Of a stretch of 27,500 nt of DNA, positions 14,384-24,715 are shown piece after piece. The notes under the pieces were generated by a model that had not been told where the DNA came from, made no database searches, and worked only from the letters and a program-made list of their open reading frames with translations. A program made the translations under genes and the position numbers. Each line of letters opens with the position of its first letter. Positions within the stretch are counted from its first letter, which is position 1. This stretch comes from Mesostigma viride. Its lineage: Eukaryota > Streptophyta > Mesostigmatophyceae > Mesostigmatales > Mesostigmataceae. Location: contig RPFO01000022.1 in NCBI GenBank assembly GCA_009746045.1, positions 5,511,004 through 5,538,503 on the forward strand. Reading direction: 5' to 3'.

Positions 14384-17300
14384 CTGCAGGTGGAATGACC
14401 GCCCGTATAAAAAGCAAGAATGGTAGCAGGGATTGAGGTAGGAGGAATCGAGTTAGGAAGGGTGGCATGATGATCATCAGCATGACCGTCATTGGCGTCA
14501 CCTGGGTTCGGCACAAACCAGGTTCGGCAGCAAAACCTTGTTAAGCTCAGGCCAAGCCGCTCGCGCATTGTCCACATGAGCGTCAGCACCTCACCGACAT
14601 TACCAACAAATTCAGCACCAGCCGCGGAGCAGCCACTTCAAGACACACACACAATAGGGACAAAGCGCTGACCCCGACCACCAGCGCATGAGGCTAGTAA
14701 CACGCTATTTTACACATGGCTGCCAGAAGCGAAACCCTGCAAACAAGATCAAAACCCGCCAATGGCCAGCCTATGGACAGTACATGCACACATGACACTG
14801 CATAATTGACGCTACGCACTGCTGCTGCAGTACTCACTTACTGTTATTTGCTTACTCACTTACCCCATTATTTGCTTACTCACTTACCCCCTTATTTGCT
14901 GACCTACTCAGTACTCACATACCCTTACCTTGCTTGATTACTAACTTAACCTTTATTTGCTAACTCACTGACTTACCCATGCTTGCTTGCTTATTCATGT
15001 AGTTACTTACTCATACTAATTTACCCGCTGCTGCTGACTAGAGCAGGACACCCAGACAGTCAGGGCAGAACAAGGGAGGATAGGATGGGGCGATCAAACC
15101 TCGCACCGGCACCCTCAACCGGAGCGGTGCACGGGTGGGCTCACACACCAGTACTGCCCCCCCACCCCACCCCACCCCGCTCCCCAACCTCCGCCCGTGT
15201 GGTACAGCCTAGCGCGAGTTAACATGGCAATGACACCAGGCATTCCGTGCGGGTTATACAGGGTGGGGTTAGCCGGGGTGTGTTGGCCACTCAACCGGAT
15301 ACCAACTACACTTTCCCCAATGCACGTCCAGGTACTTATTTATTTGCTTACTAATTTTCATCACTACCATCATAACAGCTGCCACCAGGAGCGAGAGACA
15401 AACAGACCCAGGCAGCTACAAAGGAATCGACAGGACATGCAACTGCAGCAAAAGACCTGCAAGAGGTCAAATTCATGCCATGCCACACGATGTGCAAAAA
15501 TACCTAAGAGGTTAGAAGTAAAAAAAAATCAAAAACCCTGAAAGGGGACCCCACCAAACCAACCTACAACAACCAGAAACGATACCTTCAAGAAGGCCTG
15601 CAAGGCAACAAACCTGAAGACAAGTATGATGTAACAACACATACGCCAAGTACCATGAGAGGTACAGGTCCACGTCGGCGGCAAATGAAAACCTACACAC
15701 CGGCGGCACAAAAAAATCTACACGCCGGCGGCACAAAAAAAAACTACAGTCGCAAGTTGCAAAAAGAGAACCTACCATTGCACAGTGCAAAAAGAAACCC
15801 TGGCATTGCACTGTGCAAAAAGGAAACCTGACATTGCACGGCACAGAAAGAAAACCTACCATTGCACGTTGCACAAAGGAAACCTGACATTGCACGGCGC
15901 AAAAAGGAAACCTACAGTTCCATGCCGGCGGAGGCGCCCGAGGGCTGCCCACCAAGTACTCGCTGGCGCCCGCAGGGGACCCGCTCGCCGCGGCCGCCGC
16001 CGTCACCGTGGCCGCCGCGGCCGCCATGGCGGCGACCGCTCGGGCTATGTGGGAACCGGGGGGCGCGGCGGCGACGCATCGGGGGCAGAACCAGGCCCCG
16101 TCCGGGACAAATGACGGCAGCGGGGAGATGCAGTCCAGGTGGTAGCCGCGGCCGCAGGACGCGTCGTCGCAGGATATGATGGGCACCTGGGGAGGGGGGG
16201 GAGGGGGGGTTGGGGGGAGGGTGAGGGGGGGGGGGAAGGGTGGTGTGGTGTGGTGTGGGGAAGATGGGGTGTGGGGGGGCGAAGGAGAGCAGGGCCCATG
16301 GTGCATGGTGGTAGGATTGTGAGTATTGCAGATACAGTGACGACGGGTTTACAATGTGTGAATAGATTCCAAGGATGGGAAGGAAGGATGGGGAAGGTCC
16401 TCCCAACGATAGCGAAGGTCCGGAATTCTATTACCCAGGGTTTGATGCTCTGAGCATCGTCCAGAGATCTCGGTCAATGGTTGGTCTGTGATTGGTAAAG
16501 CAACCGATCGGCGACCCATGTGTACTAGTATCTATAGGACCCCAGTGTGAGGCAGCGAGCACGAGTACACGGCGATCCATGTGTACTAGTATCTATAGGA
16601 CCCCAGTGTGAGGCAGCGAGCACGAGTACACGGCGATCCATGTGTACTAGTATCTATAGGCCCCCAGTGTGAGGCAGCGAGCACGAGTACACGGCGATCC
16701 ATGTGTACTAGTATCTATAGGACCCCAGTGTGAGGCAGCGAGCACGAGTACACGGCGATCCATGTGTACTAGTATCTATAGGCCCCCAGTGTGAGGCAGC
16801 GAGCACGAGTACACGGCGATCCATGTGTACTAGTATCTGTAGGCCCCCAGTGTGAGGCAGCGAACACGAGTACACGGCGATCCATGTGTACTAGTATCTG
16901 TAGGCCCCCAGTGTGAGGCAGCGAGCACGAGTACACGGCGATCCATGTGTACTAGTATCTGTAGGCCCCAGTGTGAGGCAGCGAGCACGAGTACACGGCG
17001 ATCCATGTGTACTAGTATCTATAGGCCCCCAGTGTGAGGCAGCGAACACGAGTACACGGCGATCCATGTGTACTAGTATCTGTAGGCCCCCAGTGTGAGG
17101 CAGCGAACACGAGTACACGGCGATCCATGTGTACTAGTATCTGTAGGCCCCCAGTGTGAGGCAGCGAGCACGAGTACACGGCGATCCATGTGTACTAGTA
17201 TCTATAGGCCCCCAGTGTGAGGCAGCGAACACGAGTACATGGCGATCCATATATATGACCAGTCTCTGCAGTAGTGTTACCCCCTATGCTGTTGGACGAA

Positions 17301-20300
17301 GCGTGCTTTACCCTTATGCTGTTGGACGAAGCATGCTTTAGGGCAGGTGGGTCATCACCCCATCGCTGACGTCCTGCCCCATGGGACAGGCTACCTTATT
17401 GTCCCACGATGCGATAGGGAAGATGCCCCACGGGACAGGCTACCTTATTCTCCCACGATGCGATAGGGCAGATGCCCCATGGGACAGGCTACCTTATTCT
17501 CCCACGCGGCAAAAAGGCTCATCGGTCGGGAAGACCTTCCCCTGCTTCTGGATTCCCAGAACCTATGCTTGCGCGGGTCACCATCCATGTGCGCCAGGCG
17601 AGTCTTCCAGTTTTGAGGCCTGCGCTGCTTGCCTCATGCATATTTCTCTGGCCAGCGCTTGTTGTCTCATGGACGCTTGACCGTGCCAACGCATGCCGCA
17701 TTCATGCCCTGTACAGACAATCTAACTAAACCTTCAGCAGCTACTCTACTACCAGAACACTCCAAAACCAGTTTTCATTCTGGCCCTCATTCCAGCCTTC
17801 ATCCTGGCTTAACACTCGCCCGATGGTGCGGCCAATGAAGGGCCAGGTCATCTTGATGAAGGGATCGTCTTGATGACAAAACGCTCGGCTCAACACCTTG
17901 GCCTTTCATCTCATGGCCTTGCATCTCATGCCAGGGGTTATTGGTGAGGCGGGGGAGAGCGGGGGGAGGTTCGGGCGATCGTGAGCGTGCGCAGCCATAC
18001 AATGAGCGGTGGGTTGGTTTGCGTGCATGGTTGGTTTGCGTGCATGGTTGGTTTGCGTGCATGGTTGATTTGCGTGCATGGTTGGTTTGCATGCATGGTC
18101 GGTTTGCGTGCATGGTTGGGTTGCATAGCCGTTGGGTCACGACCACACTCGCTGGCGGTTCGGTGTCTTGAAGTCGTTGGAGGGAGAGCCAAAGTCCCCG
18201 TGTTCAGGACCTGTGGGCGGCTGGTAAGCCGGCGATTGCTTGGCATTTGAGTGCATGGCCACGCGACTGGTTGGCATTTGGGTGCATAGCGACGCGACTG
18301 GTTGGCATTTGGGTGCATAGCGACGCGACTGGTTGGCATTTGGGTGCATGGCCACGGGACCATCGATGGGGTGGTGGGCCGGCACGTGAACCAGTGGGCA
18401 AACGAGCGGTCAGCCCCCTAACCCACCAATTCGTGCCTCAAGGATTGACTAAGGCTAGTGGTTGGGCTCACAACATTATGAGTTGCACCTGCAATGTGCG
18501 CCCGTGTGCCAGCATCTACCCGTCGCGCCCCGACAACCCACCCACCCCACCGCAAGGGTCCATGCCGTCAACATGCTGCCATATAAATCAGGGAAAAAAA
18601 AATGCACCCACCTCGCTGCCGCTGTTCATGCAGTCAAACATGCTCCCGCATGCGTCGCAGTACGGAGATGCCTCCTCCTCGCCCCCGCCCCCGCACCCAC
18701 TGCTGGCTCGACCCACTCGCGACCCAATAATACTGCCGCCTGCCCCTTTCCTCAACGGGACCAAAACAGTCTCGTCCTCCCCACCCAACCCACCCTCTCG
18801 CCCTTCCCCCCCCGGGGCCATCGCCCCTCCAGCCCCCCCCATTCCCACAGTGGCATTCCCCCCCTCGGCTGCGATCCGGCCACGCACGTCAGTGCCGTAC
18901 CATCCGCACGCGCCCCCGTCCACGAACCGGACGAGGGATTGGTGCGCCGGGATGGCCCCGCCAGCTGGCAGCAGGTGGCGGCACACGGCCGACCGCGGGT
19001 TGAGCACTGTGCCTTCATATGTCATGCCGCGTCGCAGCGCCGCGACCGACTCGCCCGGACAAGGCAGGTGCGGCCGAGGGGATACGATCTCGTGGATGAT
19101 GGGGGCGGGCGGCAGCATGGCAGCTCGGTGGCATGAGGGAGAGGGTAGCGCAGGGCGCGGATGGGGGGACCCGACAAGCGAGAGATGGATGGTGATCCGA
19201 CCAGAGTCGTTGCTGTTGTTGTTGTTGTGGTGGTGGTGGTGGTGGTGGTGCCCATCTTGATGATGATGCGATGATGAGTGCGCATGGTGACGGTGATGAT
19301 GCTGAGAGTGATGGTGATGGGAATGGTGGTGGTGGTGGGGATCGCCGGCCAGTTCCCCCGCGGGCGCCAGAAGCAGCCCGTGGTCCTTTAACAGATCAGC
19401 CGCGTGCGACAGGTCGTCACCGTTGGGGGTTTCACCATGAGGCAACTCGTGGTCATGCTCATCGTGATGACTCACGTGGTGGCTCACGTGGTGTTCATGA
19501 TGGCTCGCGTGGTGGTGGCCCACCCCATGGTCGTCCACCATGGGATGACCATGACCGCCTGCCTCGTGCTGGCCCTCCAGACCCGCATGGACCCTCAACC
19601 CCGCGTGCGCCAGCGATAGGGATGCATGGGATCCGTCCTCGAGCCCGACGACGCCCCCAGGGAGTAGCCCCACCCCTTGCGGCACGTGACCCAGGTCTGA
19701 CGGGGTGGCCACAGATGCAGTCGCCAGAGCGGATGGCCCGATGGGGATCGTCGTCGATGGCAAAACCGCCGTGATGCTGGACCCTCCCGGTAGCCCGCCC
19801 ATGGCGGTGGAAAGGGCCCCGCTGCCATTCGCGCCAAGACTAGTGGACGCCACAACCCCCTTGCGCTCCCTCGCTTTCTTGGGCTTAGGTTGCCGCGGGG
19901 ACGCTAGCAGGGCGCCGCCCTTGAGTGCCGCGTCCCCCCCGCCATTGGCATTGGCCCCCCCGCCGCTGCCACTGTGGCTCGCTTTCGCACCTGCACTGCG
20001 TGCTGTCTTCTTGCCCTTAGGACCCTGGCTGGACGGCACCAGGGTGTCGAGCGCGAGCGGGAGGTCAGGCAGGAAGTCGGCGCCGGTGGTGGGGAGCTCT
20101 TCACCGCCGATTATGGGGTCGAGGGGCCCGTGGTGGGATAGTGACCCATCGTGGGATAGTGACCCGTCCTTGTGGCCACTCGTGCCCGTGAGAGCTGCCG
20201 CCGCCGCCGCCGCTGTTGCAGCCGCGCGCCGCTCCATCTCCTCCGCCACGTTCATCATCATGGCCTGGAACGGGTCAATCCCAGGGTCCCCCAGGTGGAG

Positions 20301-21297
20301 CGCGGCGTCGCCCTCGTCCGGGATGCCGCCATCGCTCCTCTCCCGCTTCTCACGACCGGCACGCCGACCCCGCAGCTCCTCATGGCTCCCAAGGGGAGAC
20401 TCCCCTGGGGTATGGCTTGCGCGCCCCGGCGCGGCCGAGGACGTATCCTGACCGCTCGTCGCTCTTCCCGTGCCACCGGCTCGGGGGCTGCGTCGGCCAT
20501 TCTGGGCGGGGACATCCGCCTCCCCGTCCCCTCGGGCGAAGGAGTCGACGGTCACAGCATACATGGAGCGATCGCCAGAGGGAGCGGCCGGTTTGGACGC
20601 CAACCCGTTTCTTCCTGCACTTGTGCCGGCGTCGGGATGGCTGTTCGCGACAGGCCCTCCGTTGAGGTGCAACGCGCCCTCGTGCATTCCCAGTAACAGA
20701 CCGCCCTCCATCAACGCGTCCGCGCCCATACTGGCCGTAGCATAGTCGTCCCATGTGCAACCTGGATCGCTGCCCATGTCCTCGCTTAACCGTTTCTTGT
20801 GCATTAAACGAATCGAGTGTCGCGGCTGCGGAGTAGAGCCTGTATTTGCCAGCGCGCCCACCTCAGCGTGCCCGCTATTCACTTCCTTTTCAAGCATTTC
20901 CTCCAGACTATTCAAACTGTCGTATCCATCCGACAACAGATTTTGTATCACGGTGAACTACCGAAAGACAGCGCGATCCACCTTTGTGCGCGTTTGGAAC
21001 TTCCTTCAGACCTGACTACACGCGGGCACGCGCCAACACATTACGGAAACGCGCACGTGCTTCATCGAACATAACCGGCAGCTTATACGAAGAAATCCTT
21101 TTAATATCATGAAATAAAAAGTGTAAAGGCCCGCGAAATTCTTCCATTTTCGCGCGCCTGTCAGCTCTTGGGGACGCCATGAATTTACGTCCAGCAAAAA
21201 CGAGCGCCCCAATAAAGCCACCAAAAAATTCGTGTTTGAACGACGCGACAGCTCGCAATGTCAGGGAAGAGCCAGGGGCAACCAAGGCGGTCACCAT
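14079..21297 (-). CDS. Large His-rich PHD-finger protein, 4 exons (probable chromatin reader)
   Basis: My join is 21297-21022, 20957-18612, 16186-15916 and 14383-14079, about 1,065 residues. The PHD finger (about 858-911) is rebuilt only by splicing exons 2 and 3. Cys859 and Cys862 (YCDAC) come from exon 2. Cys880, Cys885, His890, Cys893, Cys908 and Cys911 (GYHLDC, AWFCPRC) come from exon 3. This is the C4-H-C3 zinc ligand set. The 782-residue second exon is low-complexity: acidic and Ser/Gly-rich, with poly-Ala, poly-Asn and long His runs. PHD fingers usually read histone H3 tails, so a nuclear chromatin role is inferred. No catalytic domain is seen. The C-terminal 100 residues are unrecognised. 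ATG at 21297 (ACCATGG context) or 21180 could be the start. Intron 1 is the least certain junction. Confidence 0.75.
14384..15915 (-). other. PHD gene intron 3
   Basis: Degenerate TTACTCACTTACCCC-type repeats lie at 14835-15000, C-rich sequence at 15155-15190, and unique sequence to 15670. From 15670 to 15915 are about seven repeats of 25-35 bp that resemble the exon 3 donor (see separate entry). No other exon is supported. Confidence 0.5.
15675..15915 (-). repeat. Tandem copies of the PHD exon 3 donor region
   Basis: Reading on the minus strand from the donor (GTAGGTTTCC at 15915), units of about 25-35 bp each contain TGCAATGTCAGGTTTCC or TGCAATGGTAGGTTTTC and a T-rich tract. The farthest read GCCGCCGGTGTGTAGGTTTTC, echoing the exon-end GCCGCCGGCATGG. 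Several units keep GTAGGT. Confidence 0.75.
15916..16186 (-). CDS. PHD gene exon 3: second half of the PHD finger and Ala-rich linker
   Basis: Acceptor CTCCCCAG comes after a long pyrimidine tract. The exon begins VPIISCDDASCGRGYHLDC, then AWFCPRC and an Ala-rich linker with AYLVG-like SEYLVGSPRAPPPAW. It ends in phase 1 before GTAGGT. The open frame continues into donor-like repeats, so alternative ends are possible. Confidence 0.8.
16500..17255. repeat. 61-bp minisatellite in PHD gene intron 2
   Basis: About 12 copies of a unit running GCGAGCACGAGTACACGGCG, then ATCCATGTGTACTAGTATCT, then ATAGGACCCC and AGTGTGAGGCA. Copies differ at only a few positions (TCTATAGG or TCTGTAGG; GACCCC or GCCCCC), and one is a base shorter. 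Low divergence implies recent homogenisation. Confidence 0.95.
18002..18126. repeat. 17-bp repeat in PHD gene intron 2
   Basis: About seven copies of GGTTGGTTTGCGTGCAT with single-base variants. Confidence 0.9.
18241..18362. repeat. 31-bp repeat in PHD gene intron 2
   Basis: About four copies of a unit beginning GGCATTTGGGTGCATAGCG and ending ACGCGACTGGTT. Confidence 0.9.
18612..20957 (-). CDS. PHD gene exon 2: long low-complexity region and first zinc ligands
   Basis: Acceptor TTTCGGTAG, then FTVIQNLLSDGYDSLNSLEE. An acidic N-terminal segment gives way to Gly/Ser/Ala-rich sequence with basic clusters such as RRAGREKRER. A poly-Ala run lies near 20205-20230, and Lys-rich KPKKARERKG near 19875. 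His runs separated by Ser, Glu and Asp span about 19265-19540, then an Asn run near 19215. A less repetitive stretch follows, with EIVSPRPHLPCPGESVAALR and SLVRFVDGGACGWYG, before YCDACGSMFDC. GC-rich third positions and the absence of stops over 2.3 kb support coding. Confidence 0.75.
21022..21297 (-). CDS. PHD gene exon 1, N-terminus
   Basis: An open frame from ATG 21297 (92 residues) or ATG 21180 (53 residues) contains MEEFRGPLHFLFHDIKRISS and then KLPVMFDEARARFRNV. The TAG stop at 21018 requires a donor just before it. GTGTAG at 21021 with acceptor GGTAG at 20958 gives a 64-bp intron in phase 0. The donor is non-consensus, so this exon is an inference from frame and position. Confidence 0.5.
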
Positions 21298-22185
21298 GGT
21301 TGTACATACAGTACTGTACTAGACTGTACTGTAGGAGCAACTTGCCGCTTGAGCAGCTTGCGACGCGTCGCGTCGCGTCATGTGGGGGGCATGGACGGGC
21401 CCGCCCCCCATGGATGGGGGAAATCCGGCTCCTGGACATGACCGTCATGCGGGGTTTTCTTATTCCGGCGCCCAATGGCCTCCGGGACAGGCGCGCCGCG
21501 CCAGACTCGCCCGCCTTTGGGCTTTGGGCGTCTTGGAATTTGGCTTTGGGCGTCTTGGAAGTTGGCTTTGGGCGTTTGCTCTTTTGGCAGATTTCTACAC
21601 TACACTGGTACTACGTAAAAAAGCACAGACTGGTGCGGCGTAACATTTTTAAACTTGGTAAAATTACCGCCGCACAGCCAGCCAGAACTGGACAAGGTGA
21701 TGGCCGCAAGTAGTCGTTGCTGGGCTATCGTATTTGTAGCATGGGGCGTTTCACCGAGTCTACGGTTAGCATGATGGGGAGGATTCCTAACCTTCATTAT
21801 GTGGGTTAAGTAGGGGTGGTCATAGTGGCCGGTTTCCCTCGCTTCCTTGTAAACCAGGCTCTGCGTCAAGATCACAGACGACCGGGTAAGTAGTTGTTCC
21901 AGTCTGTTCTAGTTTGTATGACGCCTGCTATTAGGCGTTCTTGTTATTGTCGTTCATCATCGCCGTGACCGTCGTGGCCAGCAGCGTGCTTTTTTTACAT
22001 ACCGGATGGTGTCGACTTGTGTATTGATAGCGCATTGGTGAATATCGCTGCATGGAGGAATATCGGCTACAACCCGCGGGAAAGTGCTGGCTCCAATGTT
22101 CTTTTTGTATGCAGGCTGACGGCACTGCCAAGCCGGAGACGAATATGACGCTCGTTAAAATGCCAGTCATTCAGACCGACTGCGC
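21298..22185. other. Upstream flank of the PHD gene
   Basis: A 12-bp palindrome TACAGTACTGTA lies at 21307-21318, followed by CTAGACTGTACTGTA. Another, GCGACGCGTCGC, is at 21360-21371. A short repeat (TTTGGGCGTCTTGGA) occurs at 21528-21585. No TATA element or gene is supported. The satellite block starts at about 22186. Confidence 0.5.
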
Positions 22186-23425
22186 GACTGGTTGTGGGAT
22201 ACACGTTCCTGGTTTTGGGATGTGTTCCTTGTTGTGGGATACTTGTTCCTGGTTGTGGGATACACGTTCCTAGTTGTGGGATAGTCGTTCCTGGTTGTGG
22301 GATACTTGTTCCTGGTTGTGGGATGTGTTCCTTGTTGTGCGATACTTGTTCCTGGTTGTGGGATCTGATAGCAGTTCTTGGTTGTGGGATGTGTTCCTGG
22401 TTGTGGGATGCACGGTCCTGGTTGTGAGATAGTCGTTCCTGGTTGTGGGAAACACGTTCCTGGTTGTGGGATGTGTTCCTTGTTGTGGGATACTTGTTCC
22501 TGGTTGTGGGATAGTCGTTCCTGGTTGTGGGATACTTGTTCCTGGTGGTGGGAAGCACGTTCCTGGTTGTGGGAAACACGTTCCTGGTTGTGGGATACTT
22601 GTTCCTGGTGGTGGGAAACACGTTCCTGGTTGTGGGATACTTGTTCCTGGTTGTGGGAAACACGTTCCTGGTTGTGGGAAACATGTTCCTGGTTGTGGGA
22701 AACACGTTCCTGGTTGTAGGATACACGTTCCTGGTTGTGGGATACTTGTTCCTGGTTGTGGGAAACACGTTCCTGGTTGTGGGATACACGTTCCTGGTTG
22801 TGGGATACACGTTCCTGGTTGTGGGATACACGTTCCTGGTGGTGGTAAACTCGTTCCTGGTTGTGGGATACTTGTTCCTGGTTGTGGGAAACACGTTCCT
22901 GGTTGTGGGAAACACGTTCCTGGTTGTGGGAAACTTGTTCCTTGTTGTGGGATACTTGTTCCTGGTTGTGGGATGCACGTTCCTGGTTGTGGGATAGTCG
23001 TTCCTGGTTGTGGGATACTTGTTCCTGGTTGTGGGAAACACGTTCCTGGTTGTGGGATACTTATTCCTGGTTGTGGGATACTTGTTCCTGGTTGTGGGAA
23101 ACACGTTCCTGGTTGTGGGATAGTCGTTCCTGGTTGTGGGATACTTGTTCCTAGTGGTGGGAAACACGTTCCTGGTTGTGGGATACTTGTTCCTGGTTGT
23201 GGGATACTTGTTCCTGGTTGTGGGAAACACGTTCCTGGTTGTGGGAAACACGTTCCTGGTTGTGGGAAACTTGTTCCTGGTTGTGGGAAACATGAACATT
23301 CCTGGTTGTGGGAAACACGTTCCTGGTTGTGGGAAACACGTTCCTGGTTGTGGGATACTTGTTCCTGGTTGTGGGATAGCAGTTCTTGGTTGTGGGATAG
23401 TCGTTCCTGGTTGTGGGATAGTTGA
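22186..23425. repeat. 21-bp minisatellite, left arm of large inverted repeat
   Basis: About 58 copies of GTTCCTGGTTGTGGGATACT-like units. Variable positions give types ending ATACTT, AAACAC, ATACAC or ATAGTC. Twenty-one bases keep all frames open, producing Val-Pro-Gly-Cys-Gly-type and Pro-Thr-Thr-Arg-Asn-type translations on both strands; these are not genes. Confidence 0.95.
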
Positions 23426-23455
23426 GCAAAGTTGTGAGTGTTCCTGGTCCAAATA

Positions 23456-24078
23456 TAAAGGGGCACGGGAATTAGCGATAGCAGAGGGGGCTCGGGAATA
23501 ACGTTAGCAGAGGGGCACGGGCACTAACGTTAGTGAAGGGGCACGGGCACTAACGTTAGCAGAGGGGGCTGGGCACTAACGTTAGTAAAGGGGCACGGGC
23601 ACTAACGTTAGCAGAGGGGGCTGGGCACTATCGTTAGTAAAGGGGCACGGGCACTAACGATAGGAGAGGGGGCTGGGCACTAACGTTAGTAAAGGGGCAC
23701 GGGCACTGACGTTAGCAGAGGGGGCTGGGCACTAACGTTAGTAAAGGGGCATGGGCACTAACGATAGCAGAGGGGGTGTGGGAATTAAAGTTTATTAGCA
23801 TAGGGGGGAAATAATTATAGTAGAGGGGGGGGCACTAACGTTAGCAGAGGGGCACGAGCACTAACGTTAGTAAAGGGGCGCGGGCACTAACGTTAGCAGA
23901 GGGGGCTAGGGAATAACGTTAGTGAAGGGGGGTGGGCATTAACGATAGCAGGGGGGGGGAGGGCACTTACGTTAGCAGAGGGGTGTGGGAACTAATGTTA
24001 GCAAAGGAGGGGGGGCACTAACGTTAGCAGAGGGGGCTGGGCACTAACGTTAGCATAGGGGGTGTGGGAATTAACGTT
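23456..24078. repeat. 26-bp satellite with CTAACGTTAG core, left arm
   Basis: Units of 26 bp, such as GGGGCACGGGCACTAACGTT plus AGCAGA, alternate with GGGGGCTGGGCACTAACGTT plus AGTAAA to give a 52-bp dimer. An irregular AT-rich patch with TTTATTAGCATAG lies at 23787-23825. The core CTAACGTTAG is a 10-bp palindrome. Confidence 0.95.
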
Positions 24079-24552
24079 AGGGCCACGCACTGCCGGCAGT
24101 TACCACTCCCTGTGATGATTGCATGGATGGCTTGTGGGTTCTGGCATGGGGTAGCACTGCCGGCAGTTACCACTCCTTGTGATGACTGCATGTCCCCGGC
24201 TTGGTTGTTCTTGCATGGGGTGGCACTGCCGGCAGTTACCACTCCTTGTGATGACTGCATGTCCCCTTGACGCAAGGACGGCTTGTGTGTTCTTGCATGG
24301 CGTGGCACTGCCGGCAGTCACCACTCCTTGTGATGACTGCATGTCCCCGGCTTGTGTGTTCTTGAATGGGGTGGCACTGCCGGCAGTTACCACTCCTTGT
24401 GATGACTGCATGTCCCCTTGACGCAAGGACGGCTTGTGGGGTCTTGCATGGCGTGGCACTGCCGGCAGTCACCACTCCTTGTGATGACTGCATGTCCCCT
24501 TTATGCAAGGACGGCTTGTGGGGTCTTGCATGGGGTGGCACTGCCGGCAGAG
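24079..24552. repeat. 67-82 bp satellite with CTGCCGGCAG core
   Basis: Seven palindromic cores CTGCCGGCAG at 24090, 24157, 24226, 24308, 24377, 24459 and 24541. Spacing is 67-69 or 82 bp; the longer units carry an extra TTGACGCAAGGAC-like insert. It lies in the spacer of the large inverted repeat. Confidence 0.92.
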
Positions 24553-24715
24553 GATACTTGTTCCTGGTTGTGGGATACACGTTCCTAGTTGTGGGATAGT
24601 CGTTCCTGGTTGTGGGATACTTGTTCGTGGTGGTGGGAAACACGTTCCTGCTTGTGGGATACTCGTTCCTGGTTGTGGGATGCACGTTCCTGGTTGTGGG
24701 ATACTTGTTCCTTGA
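24553..24715. repeat. Second block of the 21-bp minisatellite
   Basis: About eight units in the same orientation as 22186-23425, joined directly to a palindromic core of the preceding satellite. Confidence 0.92.

Larger units (their letters stand above)
16187..18611 (-). other. PHD gene intron 2
   Basis: A 2.4-kb intron splitting the zinc ligands of the PHD finger. Donor GTGGGT follows GAG at 18612; the acceptor follows a pyrimidine tract at 16188-16275. Besides the arrays listed separately there are about 2.7 copies of a 49-bp unit (GCCCCATGGGACAGGCTACC start) at 17376-17510 and a two-copy 30-bp unit at 17281-17341. No other exon is supported. Confidence 0.65.

Noticed and set aside
18247-20696. 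Several plus-strand frames opposite the PHD gene
   Set aside because: Antisense shadows of a GC-rich coding exon; no motifs, and the PHD frame explains the region.
21258-21713. 151-residue plus-strand frame upstream of the PHD gene
   Set aside because: No motif or splice support; composition follows local GC, and it includes a short direct repeat.
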